In this document: piece after piece, positions 50,001-62,000 of the stretch | Position numbering within the stretch: position 1 is the stretch's first letter | Layout: every line of letters starts with the position of its first letter | The notes under the pieces: model-generated | What the model saw: the letters and a program-made list of their open reading frames with translations, nothing else | What the model was told of the DNA's origin: nothing | Databases searched by the model: none | Program-made: the position numbers and the translations under genes | Assembly: GCA_007449985.2 (NCBI GenBank) | Contig: VIIQ02000049.1 | Span: forward strand, 1 to 64,000 | DNA length: 64,000 nucleotides | Source: Desmodesmus armatus | Taxonomy: Eukaryota > Chlorophyta > Chlorophyceae > Sphaeropleales > Scenedesmaceae | Direction: 5' to 3'

Positions 50001-53000
50001 CTAATGCGGCATTGATGTACTACTCTGCCATCACTGTTCTGTCTGTGCTAAAATGTGGGTGCTTGTGTGCTTGCATGCGTGCGCGTTTCACCCACAGACT
50101 ATGCGCTGATGTGTGTGGATGCGGCCACGGGCATCACCCGCATTACACGGGAGCACCTGGCCGTGGTTGTGGCCCTGGAGGTGCCCACAGCACTGGTGGT
50201 CACCAAGGCAGATGCAGTGGACGACCTGCAGCTGCAGGCCGTGCTGCAGCAGCTGTACCAACTGATGCAGCCAGTGCTGCACACCTGCCAAGCAGCTGAC
50301 AACGTCCGGGAACAGCAGCAGGAGGAGCGGCAGCAGGCGTCTCTTGCTGGCAGCGCCAGCAGCGGCAGCGAAGGGCAGGGCGTGGCACGTGCATCGACAG
50401 CAGCAGGGGTTGCTTGCGCCTCCCCCAGGGCGTGTGTGGGGCCTGGCGTGCCGCTGGTCAGCAGTGAGGCGCAGGCCATTGCCCTGGCTGCCAGCCTGTC
50501 AGAGCTGCACAGCTGCACAGCAGCCCCTGCTGCCCCCAGCTTCCAGCAGGCTGTATTCCCTGTGTTCGTAGTGTCGTGCGTCTCGGGTGCCGGCACCCCC
50601 CTGCTGCATGCGTTCCTGTCGCATTTAAAGCCGCTGCAGGAGCACAAGCAGCCCACTAACAGCACCCCTTGTCAAGACAGTAGCAGCAGCACAGCGGCGG
50701 GAGGAGGGCAGGTTGCGGGTGGGGACGTTGCTGGCATTGGCGGCAGCAGTGCAGCTGCGGTAAGAGAGAAGCTGCCCAACTGCAGGGACATCAGCAGCCA
50801 GCTGTGGGGTGTGTCTCCGACGAAGCGCTTGCCAGCTGCTGATGCATCTGCAGTGCTGGAAGGCATGCCAGCGGCATCAGCAGCACAGCCGTCTCAGGCA
50901 GCAGCTACAGCAGCCGCTGCACGGGAACATGGTGGGCCTGAGGGGTCGGCAACAGCAGCAGCAGGCTCACTGGATGCAGAGGAGGAGCGTCCAGGGCATT
51001 TCCAGGTGGTTCACACCTACGATGTCGAGGGTGTGGGCTGGGTGGTGTCAGGCATCGCTGTAACAGGTAGGAGGGGGGCAGGCGGGGGCTGTGCGTATGT
51101 GTTGCAGGCGGGCAGGGGGGGCAGGCTTGTTGTGTGGGCGTGTGGCATGTCATGACAGAGTGAGCAGGAGTTGGCTGAGGTATGTTTTCCAACATGTCGG
51201 CAGCTTGAGGTATCCTTGCACCTGTTCAACACGCACAAAAGCACTGAGCGCGCCTGTAAAGAGACAGGTGGCATCAGAAGCATTACCCCTGAGGTAATGC
51301 TTTTGCGGCCACCTTTATTTATCGTCCTTCTCTCACACCACATCGGCAAAACCATGCAGTGTTCCTAGGCCCCCTAACATCTGGGTGAGGCAGCCAATCC
51401 ATCTGCGATCCTGCCAGAGCCTGGAAGTCCATCCATATACGTTTCCTTGAATAGGGCCCATCGAGGTTCGAACTCGAGACCTGCTGATCTGCAGTCAGCT
51501 GCTCTACCACTGAGCTATAGACCCTGAGGAAGTTGTGCAGCAGGGAAGGTACAGCTCACAGGTTTTGCCCCAAGCCAAATTGGTGTTTTCCCTGAGGAGG
51601 TTGTGCAGCAGGCAAGGTACATTATAGGTGTATTATATCTCTGTTTTCGCAATCTGGAAGCACACTGAGTGTGCGTGACAAGCTTTTGATGGTGGGGTTT
51701 GTCGGCCCCCTTCCGTGCTGGTTGTGTCCATCCGTGGCTGGGTTCAGTTGCAACGTAGTTGCTTGAGAAACCCGTGTAACACCTTCATTCATTCATGGTG
51801 GGGTTTGTCCGAACGGCCCCCTTCCGTACTGGTGGTGTCCATCCGTGGCTGGGTTCAGTTGCAACGTAGTTGCTTGAGAAACCCGTGTAACACCTTCATT
51901 CATTAAAAAAAAGGCAAGGTACAGCTCACAGGTTTTGCCCCAAGCCAAATTGGTGTTTTCTCCGCCGGCCACAGGTCACAGGTCACAGGGTGCTGCGTGT
52001 GTCGCCCTGTAACCCCTTCTTCTTCTTCAGGTCACAGGGTGTTGCAACGTAGTTGCTTGAGAAACCCGTGTAACACCTTCATTCAGGTCACAGGGTGTCG
52101 TTGCAGCGTAGCTGGGTGTCGTTGCAGCGTAGCTGCGTGTGTCGCCCTGTAACCCCTTCTTCTTCTAGGTCACAGGGTTGCTTGAGAAACCCGTGTAACA
52201 CCTTCATTCATTCAGGTCACAGGGTATGCCGTAAAACTGCCTCGCATCAGCACGGCGCTGCAACATGTGCCAGGGGCTGTCCCAGCCCAGCCTCGCTGGT
52301 GTGTTTCGCCCCTATTATAGTCAGTAGTTATTCCTCTTGTGTCTGTTCCGCGGATCAGGAGGCAGCCTGTGCAGCACGGGCTGAGCTCAGCCATCGCGAT
52401 GTGCTGACGTGGGTCTTTCACGTATGCCGCGCGCTGGGGTTGTTGTGTCGTCCCTTGTTTTTGTTGGTTTCTGTGTTTGTGTTGTGGCTGTTTCGGACCA
52501 GCGTTTTGGCCAGCACAGTGGGCTGTCGGACCGGTGGGGCAGTAGCAGTTGACAGCAGTAGCTGGAGAGCTGGAGCTGGAGCTTGAGCAGCAGGTGGCGT
52601 GCAGCATCACGCACAGTGTTGATTATCTTCACTGTGCCGTGGTTTTGTCGCGTTTACAGCAGCAGCAGCAGCAGCAGCAGCTTTGGCTGGATCAGCAGCA
52701 GTCCGCTGAGTCAGCAGGCAGGTGCTGGTGTGCAGCAGCAGTGGCAGCAGAACACAGGCAAGGGCCATGCAGTGGCCTTGGGCCTGGTTGTAGGGGGCAG
52801 TGTTGCTGGCCTGTGAACGGTGCAGGTGCTTGGGCGCGCTGACTTGGGGCAGCCCGGTATACAAAGGTGTCGCTCTGACACCCCGGGCACCTGTCTTGGG
52901 GGTGTGTATCGCAGCACAGCTGGAGCCTTTCTTCCACATTGTGTTCGAAGTGGTCGCCCCGGGGGCATGGGGGTGTGTGTTCGGCTTTGTACTGGTGGAC

Positions 53001-56000
53001 GCCCTCTTGTCTGTGTGGCTGGCTTTGTGGGGTTGAAGCCTTGCCTGTGGTCCCCTCCTTTCAGACAGTCTCCTCTGCAGGCATCTATGGTGGCGGGTTC
53101 TCTCCTTTCCGTGCTGTCTGTTCCCGTCCTTGTAGGTCCTGCAAAGGACTTTGGTTCCCTTCCGATGCTGGGTGTCGTTGCAGCGTAGCTGCGTGTGTCG
53201 CCCTGTAACCCCTTCTTCTTCTTCTTCTAGGTCACAGGGTGCTGGTTGTGTCCATCCGTGGCTGGGTTCAGTTGCAACGTAGTTGCGTGAGAAACCCGTG
53301 TAACACCTTCATTCATTCATTCAGGTCACAGGGTTGACATGTGAGTTGTTGGCTGCTGTGTGACTTCTGTTCTGCTGGCTTGTGAACAGTGCAGCGACCG
53401 GTGGTGTCGGTGAAGTTGCCCCCACGTACGCCCACTGCAACATGTGGGAGTGGTTTGTGGCTCGCAGCTGTGTGTTCGCTGTTTTCTGTTCCGTCCGCCC
53501 TTTCTTATCGCAACCCTGCAGGTGCGAGAAGCAGTGCCGTTGGCGCCATTCAGTCCTTCCAGTGTATTATATCTCTGTTTTCGCAAACTGGAAGCACACT
53601 GAGTGTGCGTGACAAGCTTTTGATGGTGGGGTTTGTCCGAACCGCCCCCTTCCGTACTGGTTGTGTCCATCCGTGGCTGGGTTCAGTTGCAACGTAGTTG
53701 CTTGAGAAACCCGTGTAACACCTTCATTCATTCATTAGGTCACAGGGTTCAGTCCTTCCAGTGTATTATATCTCTGTTTTCGCAATCTGGAAGCACACTG
53801 AGTGTGCGTGACAAGCTTTTGATGGTGGGGTTTGTCCGAACGGCCCCCTTCCGTACTGGTTGTGTCCATCCGTGGCTGGGTTCAGTTGCAACGTAGTTGC
53901 TTGAGAAACCCGTGTAACACCTTCATTCATTAGGTCACAGGGTGGCGGGTTCTCTCCTTTCCGTGCTGTCTGTTCCCGTCCTTGTGGGTCCTGCAAAGGA
54001 CTTTGGCTCCCTTCCGATGCTGGGTGTCGTTGCAGCGTAGCTGCGTGTGTCGCCCTGTAACCCCTTCTTCTTCTTCTTCTTCAGGTCACAGGAACCGGCT
54101 TCGCCTGGCTTGTGAGGCAGTGCAAGTGTTGGTGGGGGATGCTCGCAAGCCTTGGGTTGCAGTCAGCAGGGAGCTGTTGCAGCACCATGTGCCGGTGGTG
54201 CCTGGTGGGGGTTATTGGGGCTTGGCCTTGTGTGACAAGGGTCGGTTGTTCAGGGACGCTGGGGGCCAGCTGTTGCCAGACCCCTTGCGTGCTTTTGCCC
54301 TTGGCATCAGGGCTCTGCCGTATATTCGCCATGTGGGCGCTAACCCGGTCCAGCCCGGCCCGTGGTGTTACTATGTCCCATTGTGGTCCAATCCGGTGGT
54401 GGCGCAGAGGGAGCAGTGGGACTGGTATGGACAGCAGCGGCAAGTGATGGTGGGGTTGGAGTTTGTGGTGCCTGACTTGTTGGGCCTCACCCAGCTGCAA
54501 TGTGCAGGGCAGGCGCTGCATTGGTTGCAGCTGGTTGAGGCTATCTGTTCCATTCCTGACCTGGGGGCAAGGGAGGAGGCATACAGGATGCATGTGTGGG
54601 ACCCTGTGTTGCAGCATCGCCCTAGGTATGCTAACATGGTGGTGGCTAGGGAGGAGTTGGCTGTGTTGGTCGCGGCCATCCCTAGTGCGTGGCAGGATGC
54701 AGCACGTGCAGTGCTGCGGGGTAGGCCATCCGGGCGGCTGCCGGCCGTTTCGGAGGCTCAGCTTACCGCAGCTAGGGACAGGGTGTGTGCTGATCTGGGT
54801 TGGCATACTCGCAATGGGGATGTGGTGGAGCTTAAGTCCCTCACTGTGTCGCTGGCCACCCAGTGTCAGTCGTTGGATGCGCTGTCAGCCATTGCTGACA
54901 GGCATGCTGCCTTCCGTCAGAGGGTGTTGTCTGTTGATATGCTGCAGCCAATTGTGGGCCAATTGCCCGCGGTCACTCGGGTGCTTCGGCGGTGGTGGAA
55001 GCTGCGTGTGCCTAATGAGCACAAGGAGGCTGCATGGCGGCTCACCCTCGACGCGTTCCCTACGGCCCAGCGCATGCACACAGGCACCTCTTGTGTAGCA
55101 TGTGGGGCTGCTGAGCCCGGTGTACAGCACCATTGTTGGGAGTGTCCTGTTGCAGGGGCGGTGCGGGCGGAGATTGAGGGGCAGTTGCGAGCTCACCGGG
55201 TGGGCGACGCCCCCCCTTGGTTGGCTGCTGACCGCGGCCTGCAGTGTGCAGCTTTGTGGATGGGGGTGAAACCTCATCCCCGGTTGCATCATATTGTGTG
55301 GGACATGGTGTGTCTGGCTGGCATCGGTGCTGTTGACTTCGGCCGCAGAGTGGCGTGGGCTGTGGCAGCAGAAGGTCCTGCGTTGCCTCTGCTGACGGTA
55401 GAGCGCATTGCAGGGCGTGCTGCTGTTGGGGAGTTTTGGCGCGTCTTGGCTGACTTTGCGGTTTCTGCAATCATCCCTAAGCGGGCGCAGGGGCTTGCGC
55501 TCACACAGCAGCCTTTCATTGCATGGCATGTGGTGCTGTCAGGAGGCAACGGTTTGCGGGTAGTTAGGCATTGAGCTTCTGCATGTGGTGACATGTGAGT
55601 TGCTGGCTGCTGTGTGACTTCTATCCTGCTGGCTTGTGAACAGTGCAGCGACTGGTGGTGTCGGTGAAGTTGCCCCCACGTGCGCCCACTGCAACATGTG
55701 GGAGTGTTTTGTGGCTCGCAGCTGTGTGTTCGCTGTTTTCTGTTCCGTCCGCCCTTTCTTGTCGCAACCCTGCAGGTGCGAGAAGCAGTGCCGTTGGCGC
55801 CATTCAGTCCTTCCAGTGTATTATATCTCTGTGTTCGCAATCTGGAAGCACACTGAGTGTGCGTGACAAGCTTTTGATGGTGGGGTTTGTCCGAACGGCC
55901 CCCTTCCGTGCTGGTTGTGTCCATCCGTGGCTGGGTTCAGTTGCAACGTAGTTGCGTGAGAAACCCGTGTAACACCTTCATTCATTAGGTCACAGGAACC

Positions 56001-59000
56001 CGTGTAACACCTTCATTCATTAGGTCACAGGAAACGGCGGCCGTTTCCTGTGACCTGTGTCGGCCGTTGGGGCAACACAGCAGTGCCCACCGGGGTTTCT
56101 TGATGGGGCGGTCGTGCCAGTGCTGAAACCTGGTGGGGTGCACACCAATGTGGATGCTTATCGCCCCATTCAATTACTTAACTATGATTACCGTCTTATG
56201 GCCAAGTTACTGGCCAACAGGTTGTTGCAAGTGGCGGGGGTCATGATCGATCCAGCGCAGTGTGCTTTTTTGCAGCATCGGCACATAGGGGATAGTGTGC
56301 GGCTGCTGCAGCTGCTGCCCCAGGTGCTGCGTGCCCGCCACCAAACAGCCATAGCTGCTTTCCTGGACTTCAGGAAGGCTTATGACACTGTGTCAAGGGA
56401 GTTTCTGTTTGCAGCTGGGGAGGCCCTTGGGGTGGGTACCGGGTTTCTGCAGTGGATGAAGCTGCTGTTGACAGACACTCTGACATGTGCAGTTGTCAAT
56501 GGCTTTCAGAGCTCTTTCTTTCGGTGTGGTGCTGGGGTTAGGCAGGGCTGCCCTCTGGCACCCCTGATGTACCTGTTTGCAGGGCAGGCGTTGCTCTGCC
56601 ATCTCAAGCAGTGTGGCATTGGTATTGATGTCGCAGCCGGCAGGCTTGTCGCCACACAGTATGCGGATGATGTGGAGCCCCTCCTGCCTGGGGAGGCTGA
56701 TGTTTCTGGCCTGTTGGAGCATTTGTCGGTGTATGGGGATGCCACAGGCCAGCGGGTGCAGCCACCCAAGTGTCAACTGTTGCCTTTGGGCCAAGCGGTG
56801 GTGGATCCTGCCCCTGTGGCAGGCATGGCGGTGCGTGACACCTGCAAAAGCCTGGGGGTTGTCTTTGGCAGTGTGGGGGTGGTTGGAGTGGATTGGGAGC
56901 ATCGGCTGAGCATTGTGCGGGAACGGGTGCAGAAGATCAGCCGCATCCCTGACCTGTCCATGTTTGGCCGGGCTTTCGCGTTCAATGGGTACGCTATCTC
57001 CACACTGTTGTATCATGCACACTTTGCTGGGGCCCTGCCAGCTGAGCATGCCAGGCAACTAATCAAATGGGCCTCTGCCCTTGTTGATGCTGGCCTGGGC
57101 CCTGATGATGATCAGCGACGGGCACCAGGGGTGCCCAGGGCGTGTATGGAGGCCCACCCTAGGGAGGGAGGTTTGGGTCTGCTGCCAGTGCGGGCCCACC
57201 TTCACTCTCGCCTGGCTTGTGAGGCAGTGCAAGTGTTGGTGGGGGATGCTCGCAAGCCTTGGGTTGCAGTCAGCAGGGAGCTGTTGCAGCACCATGTGCC
57301 GGTGGTGCCTGGTGGGGGTTATTGGGGCTTGGCCTTGTGTGACAAGGGTCGGTTGTTCAGGGACGCTGGGGGCCAGCTGTTGCCAGACCCCTTGCGTGCT
57401 TTTGCCCTTGGCATCAGGGCTCTGCCGTATATTCGCCATGTGGGCGCTAACCCGGTCCAGCCCGGCCCGTGGTGTTACTATGTCCCATTGTGGTCCAATC
57501 CGGTGGTGGCGCAGAGGGAGCAGTGGGACTGGTATGGACAGCAGCGGCAAGTGATGGTGGGGTTGGAGTTTGTGGTGCCTGACTTGTTGGGCCTCACCCA
57601 GCTGCAATGTGCAGGGCAGGCGCTGCATTGGTTGCAGCTGGTTGAGGCTATCTGTTCCATTCCTGACCTGGGGGCAAGGGAGGAGGCATACAGGATGCAT
57701 GTGTGGGACCCTGTGTTGCAGCATCGCCCTAGGTATGCTAACATGGTGGTGGCTAGGGAGGAGTTGGCTGTGTTGGTCGCGGCCATCCCTAGTGCGTGGC
57801 AGGATGCAGCACGTGCAGTGCTGCGGGGTAGGCCATCCGGGCGGCTGCCGGCCGTTTCGGAGGCTCAGCTTACCGCAGCTAGGGACAGGGTGTGTGCTGA
57901 TCTGGGTTGGCATACTCGCAATGGGGATGTGGTGGAGCTTAAGTCCCTCACTGTGTCGCTGGCCACCCAGTGTCAGTCGTTGGATGCGCTGTCAGCCATT
58001 GCTGACAGGCATGCTGCCTTCCGTCAGAGGGTGTTGTCTGTTGATATGCTGCAGCCAATTGTGGGCCAATTGCCCGCGGTCACTCGGGTGCTTCGGCGGT
58101 GGTGGAAGCTGCGTGTGCCTAATGAGCACAAGGAGGCTGCATGGCGGCTCACCCTCGACGCGTTCCCTACGGCCCAGCGCATGCACACAGGCACCTCTTG
58201 TGTAGCATGTGGGGCTGCTGAGCCCGGTGTACAGCACCATTGTTGGGAGTGTCCTGTTGCAGGGGCGGTGCGGGCGGAGATTGAGGGGCAGTTGCGAGCT
58301 CACCGGGTGGGCGACGCCCCCCTTGGTTGGCTGCTGACCGCGGCCTGCAGTGTGCAGCTTTGTGGATGGGGGTGAAACCTCATCCCCGGTTGCATCATAT
58401 TGTGTGGGACATGGTGTGTCTGGCTGGCATCGGTGCTGTTGACTTCGGCCGCAGAGTGGCGTGGGCTGTGGCAGCAGAAGGTCCTGCGTTGCCTCTGCTG
58501 ACGGTAGAGCGCATTGCAGGGCGTGCTGCTGTTGGGGAGTTTTGGCGCGTCTTGGCTGACTTTGCGGTTTCTGCAATCATCCCTAAGCGGGCGCAGGGGC
58601 TTGCGCTCACACAGCAGCCTTTCATTGCATGGCATGTGGTGCTGTCAGGAGGCAACGGTTTGCGGGTAGTTAGGCATTGAGCTTCTGCATGTGGTGACAT
58701 GTGAGTTGCTGGCTGCTGTGTGACTTCTATCCTGCTGGCTTGTGAACAGTGCAGCGACTGGTGGTGTCGGTGAAGTTGCCCCCACGTGCGCCCACTGCAA
58801 CATGTGGGAGTGTTTTGTGGCTCGCAGCTGTGTGTTCGCTGTTTTCTGTTCCGTCCGCCCTTTCTTGTCGCAACCCTGCAGGTGCGAGAAGCAGTGCCGT
58901 TGGCGCCATTCAGTCCTTCCAGTGTATTATATCTCTGTGTTCGCAATCTGGAAGCACACTGAGTGTGCGTGACAAGCTTTTGATGGTGGGGTTTGTCCGA

Positions 59001-62000
59001 ACGGCCCCCTTCCGTGCTGGTTGTGTCCATCCGTGGCTGGGTTCAGTTGCAACGTAGTTGCGTGAGAAACCCGTGTAACACCTTCATTCATTCATTCAGG
59101 TCACAGGTATCCGAACGGCCCCCTTCCGTGCTGGTTGTGTCCATCCGTGGCTGGGTTCAGTTGCAACGTAGTTGCGTGAGAAACCCGTGTAACACCTTCA
59201 TTCATTAGGTCACAGGTATGCAGGTCGGTGGCGCTTTGTTACTTTTGGGGGGATGATGGATTGGTGTCCCCGGTTGCCAATGGTCGGCAGCTTATGGCCT
59301 GAACTGACAGGCCCCATGTAACACAACTACTACTACACAGGTGGTTGGGCTGTCTCCCTTCCGATGCTGGGTGTCGTTGCAGCGTAGCTGCGTGTGTCGC
59401 CCTGTAACCCCTTCTTCTTTTCTTCTTTTGGGCTGTCTTGACCCCTTCTTCTTCTTCTGGGCTGTCTTGAGTAGGATTGGTGGCGCCTTGAGTTACAAGG
59501 GCGGGACATGGATTGGGTCCCGGGGCTTGCATCGGGTTGGCTGGGTCCTTGGGGCCTCTTTGTAACGAACACTGACTGACTGACCGGCCGGACTGGGTCC
59601 CGGGGCTTGCCTTGTGTCTTGTCTGTGTGGCTGGCTTTGTGGGGTTGAAGCCTTGCCTGTGGTCCCCTCCTTTCAGACAGTCTCCTCTGCAGACATCTAT
59701 GGTGGCGGGTTCTCTCCTTTCCGTGCTGTCTGTTCCCGTCCTTGTAGGTCCTGCAAAGGACTTTGGTTCCCTTCCGATGCTGGGTGTCGTTGCAGCGTAG
59801 CTGCGTGTGTCGCCCTGTAACCCCTTCTTCTTCTTCCCGGGGCTTGCATCGGGTTGGCTGGGTCCTTGGGGCCTCTTTGTAACGCACGCTGACTGACCCG
59901 GCCGGACATGGATTGGGTCCCGGCCCCCTTCCGTACTGGTTGTGTCCATCCGTGGCTGGGTTCAGTTGCAACGTAGTTGCTTGAGAAACCCGTGTAACAC
60001 CTTCATTCATTCATTCATTGGGTCCCGGGGCTTGCATCGGGTTGGCTGGGTCCTTGGGGCCTCTTTGTAACGAACACTGACTGACTGACTGACTGACCGG
60101 CTGGGTCCTTGAGGCCTCTTTGTAACGAACACTGACTGACTGACTCCGCGCCTGGCCGGATTGGTGGCGCCGTGGCTGGGTTCAGTTGCAACGTAGTTGC
60201 TTGGGAAACCCGTGTAACACCTTCATTCATTCATTCAGGTGGCGCCTTGAGTTACAAGGGCGGGACATGGATTGGGTCCCGGGGCTTGCATCGGGTTGGC
60301 TGGGTCCTTGAGGCCTCTTTGTAACGAACACTGACTGACTGACTGCCTCATGTTCATGTGCGTTTCACAAGGCCGCATCTTTCAATGCTCTATGCCTTGC
60401 ACATGCTTGCATGTCTTGCTAACTCTGTGTGTCTTTGCAGGTACTTGCTGAAATATGCAGGTCGGTGGCGCTTTGTTACTTTTGGGGGGATGATGGATTG
60501 GTGTCCCCGGTTGCCAATGGTCGGCAGCTTATGGCCTGAACTGACAGGCCCCATGTAACACAACTACTACTACTATGCGCCTCATGTCTTGCTAACTCTG
60601 TGTGTCTTTGCAGGTACTTGCTGAAATATGCAGGTCGGTGGCGCTTTGTTACTTTTGGGGGGATGATGGATTGGTGTCCCCGGTTGCCAATGGTCGGCAG
60701 CTTATGGCCTGAACTGACAGGCCCCATGTAACACAACTACTACTACGCCGCGCCTCATGGATTGGGTCCCGGGGCTTGCATCGGGTTGGCTGGGTCCTTG
60801 AGGCCTCTTTGCAACGAACACTGACTGACTGACTGCCTCTCCGCAGCAGCACCGGGAGCAGGTGCCTTGCTTGCCATGGTTGTTCGCTTGTTGGGACAGC
60901 GTGTCACTGCATGCTTGGTTGCTCAGCAGGCCCCATGTGCTTCAATGGCCGCGCATTCAGACGCTTTATGCCTTGTACATGTTTGCATGTTGCCTAACCT
61001 TGTGTGTTGCAGGTGGTTCGCTGCTCTTGAGAAGGAGGTGGCGCCTTAAGTTGCATTGGAGGGACATGGTTTGGGTCCCTGAGCTTACATTGTGTGGGCT
61101 GGGTCTTTCGGGGATCTCTATGTAACGAACAATGAGTGAGTGAGTGAGCGCCTTGACAGGTTTGCGAACCAGCTGGTAGTCCGCCAGAGGGGGCTTCTGC
61201 TTTTTTCAGCGCTGGAGCTGGTGCTGGAGCTGGAGGAAGGCTTGGCAGCATCAACAGCAGCAGTGTGGAGCAGCAGTGCACAGTTGCAGTGGTTCGGCCA
61301 GTGCGGGCGTCTGTGCCACGTGCTGGTCTCTTGTTCCCACGCTCGTGTTTTGAACTTTTCTGTTCCCCCAGCAGCAGCACCGGGAGCAGGTGCCTTGCTT
61401 GCCATGGTTGTTCGCTTGTTGGGACAGCGTGTCACTGCATGCTTGGTTGCTCAGCAGGCCCCATGTGCTTCAATGGCCGCGCATTCAGACGCTTTATGCC
61501 TTGTACATGTTTGCATGTTGCCTAACCTTGTGTGTTGCAGGTGGTTCGCTGCTCTTGAGAAGGAGGTGGCGCCTTAAGTTGCATTGGAGGGACATGGTTT
61601 GGGTCCCTGAGCTTACATTGTGTGGGCTGGGTCTTTCGGGGATCTCAATGTAACGAACAATGAGTGAGAGCGCCTTGAGTTTTCTCCGCGACGGGGCGGG
61701 GGCAGTGATGCATGTGCCAGCTTGGGTTGGGTCAGCTAGTCATGCTTGCATTGCCATGTCAGCTCTTTCACTGCCTGCTTGTCTGCGTCAGCATGTGCAT
61801 GTGCGTTCTTGGCCGCGCATCCGTTCGCTTTATGCCTTGTGTGTGTTTCATGCTAACACAGCTTGTGTGCCACAGGTGGTTGGGCTGTCTTGAGTAGGAT
61901 TGGTGGCGCCTTGAGTTACAAGGGCGGGACATGGATTGGGTCCCGGGGCTTGCATCGGGTTGGCTGGGTCCTTGAGGCCTCTTTGTAACGAACACTGACT

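Larger units (their letters stand above)
51523..51961. repeat. ~70-bp tandem duplication, second copy split by a retroelement
   Basis: A unit running from CCTGAGGA through TTGTGCAGCAGG, AAGGTACAGCTCACAGG and CCAAGCCAAATTGGTG occurs at about 51523-51590. It starts again at 51591, where it is interrupted at 51621 and resumes at 51913. Confidence 0.85.
51974..59216 (+). mobile_element. serial array of 5'-truncated LINE ends separated by GGTCACAGG(G)
   Basis: The word GGTCACAGG or GGTCACAGGG recurs at 51974, 51981, 52030, 52086, 52168, 52215, 53230, 53324, 53738, 53933, 54084, 55988, 56023, 59099 and 59208. Every interval is one unit ending in a microsatellite tail. Family A (TTCA tail): 52040-52085, 52178-52214, 53240-53323, 53334-53737, 53748-53932, 54093-55987, 55997-56022, 56032-59098, 59108-59207. 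Family B (TTC tail): 51991-52029, 52096-52167, 52225-53229, 53943-54083. All are in the same orientation. The pattern target-element-target-element is what repeated insertion into one duplicated target produces. Confidence 0.9.

Noticed and set aside
51974..52224. CRISPR-like pattern of a short repeat with variable spacers
   Set aside because: The genome is eukaryotic, and the 'spacers' are recognisable 3' ends of two retroelement families, so target-site duplications explain the repeat.
54081..54806. Long minus-strand open frames opposite the LINE ORF2 copies (also at 57059-57913 and 54885-55529)
   Set aside because: They are identical shadows in both copies, with no known domain, opposite a clear ORF2.
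60862..61653. Two identical ~87-codon plus-strand frames
   Set aside because: They are alternative frames through the duplicated family E retroelement end, not a gene pair.
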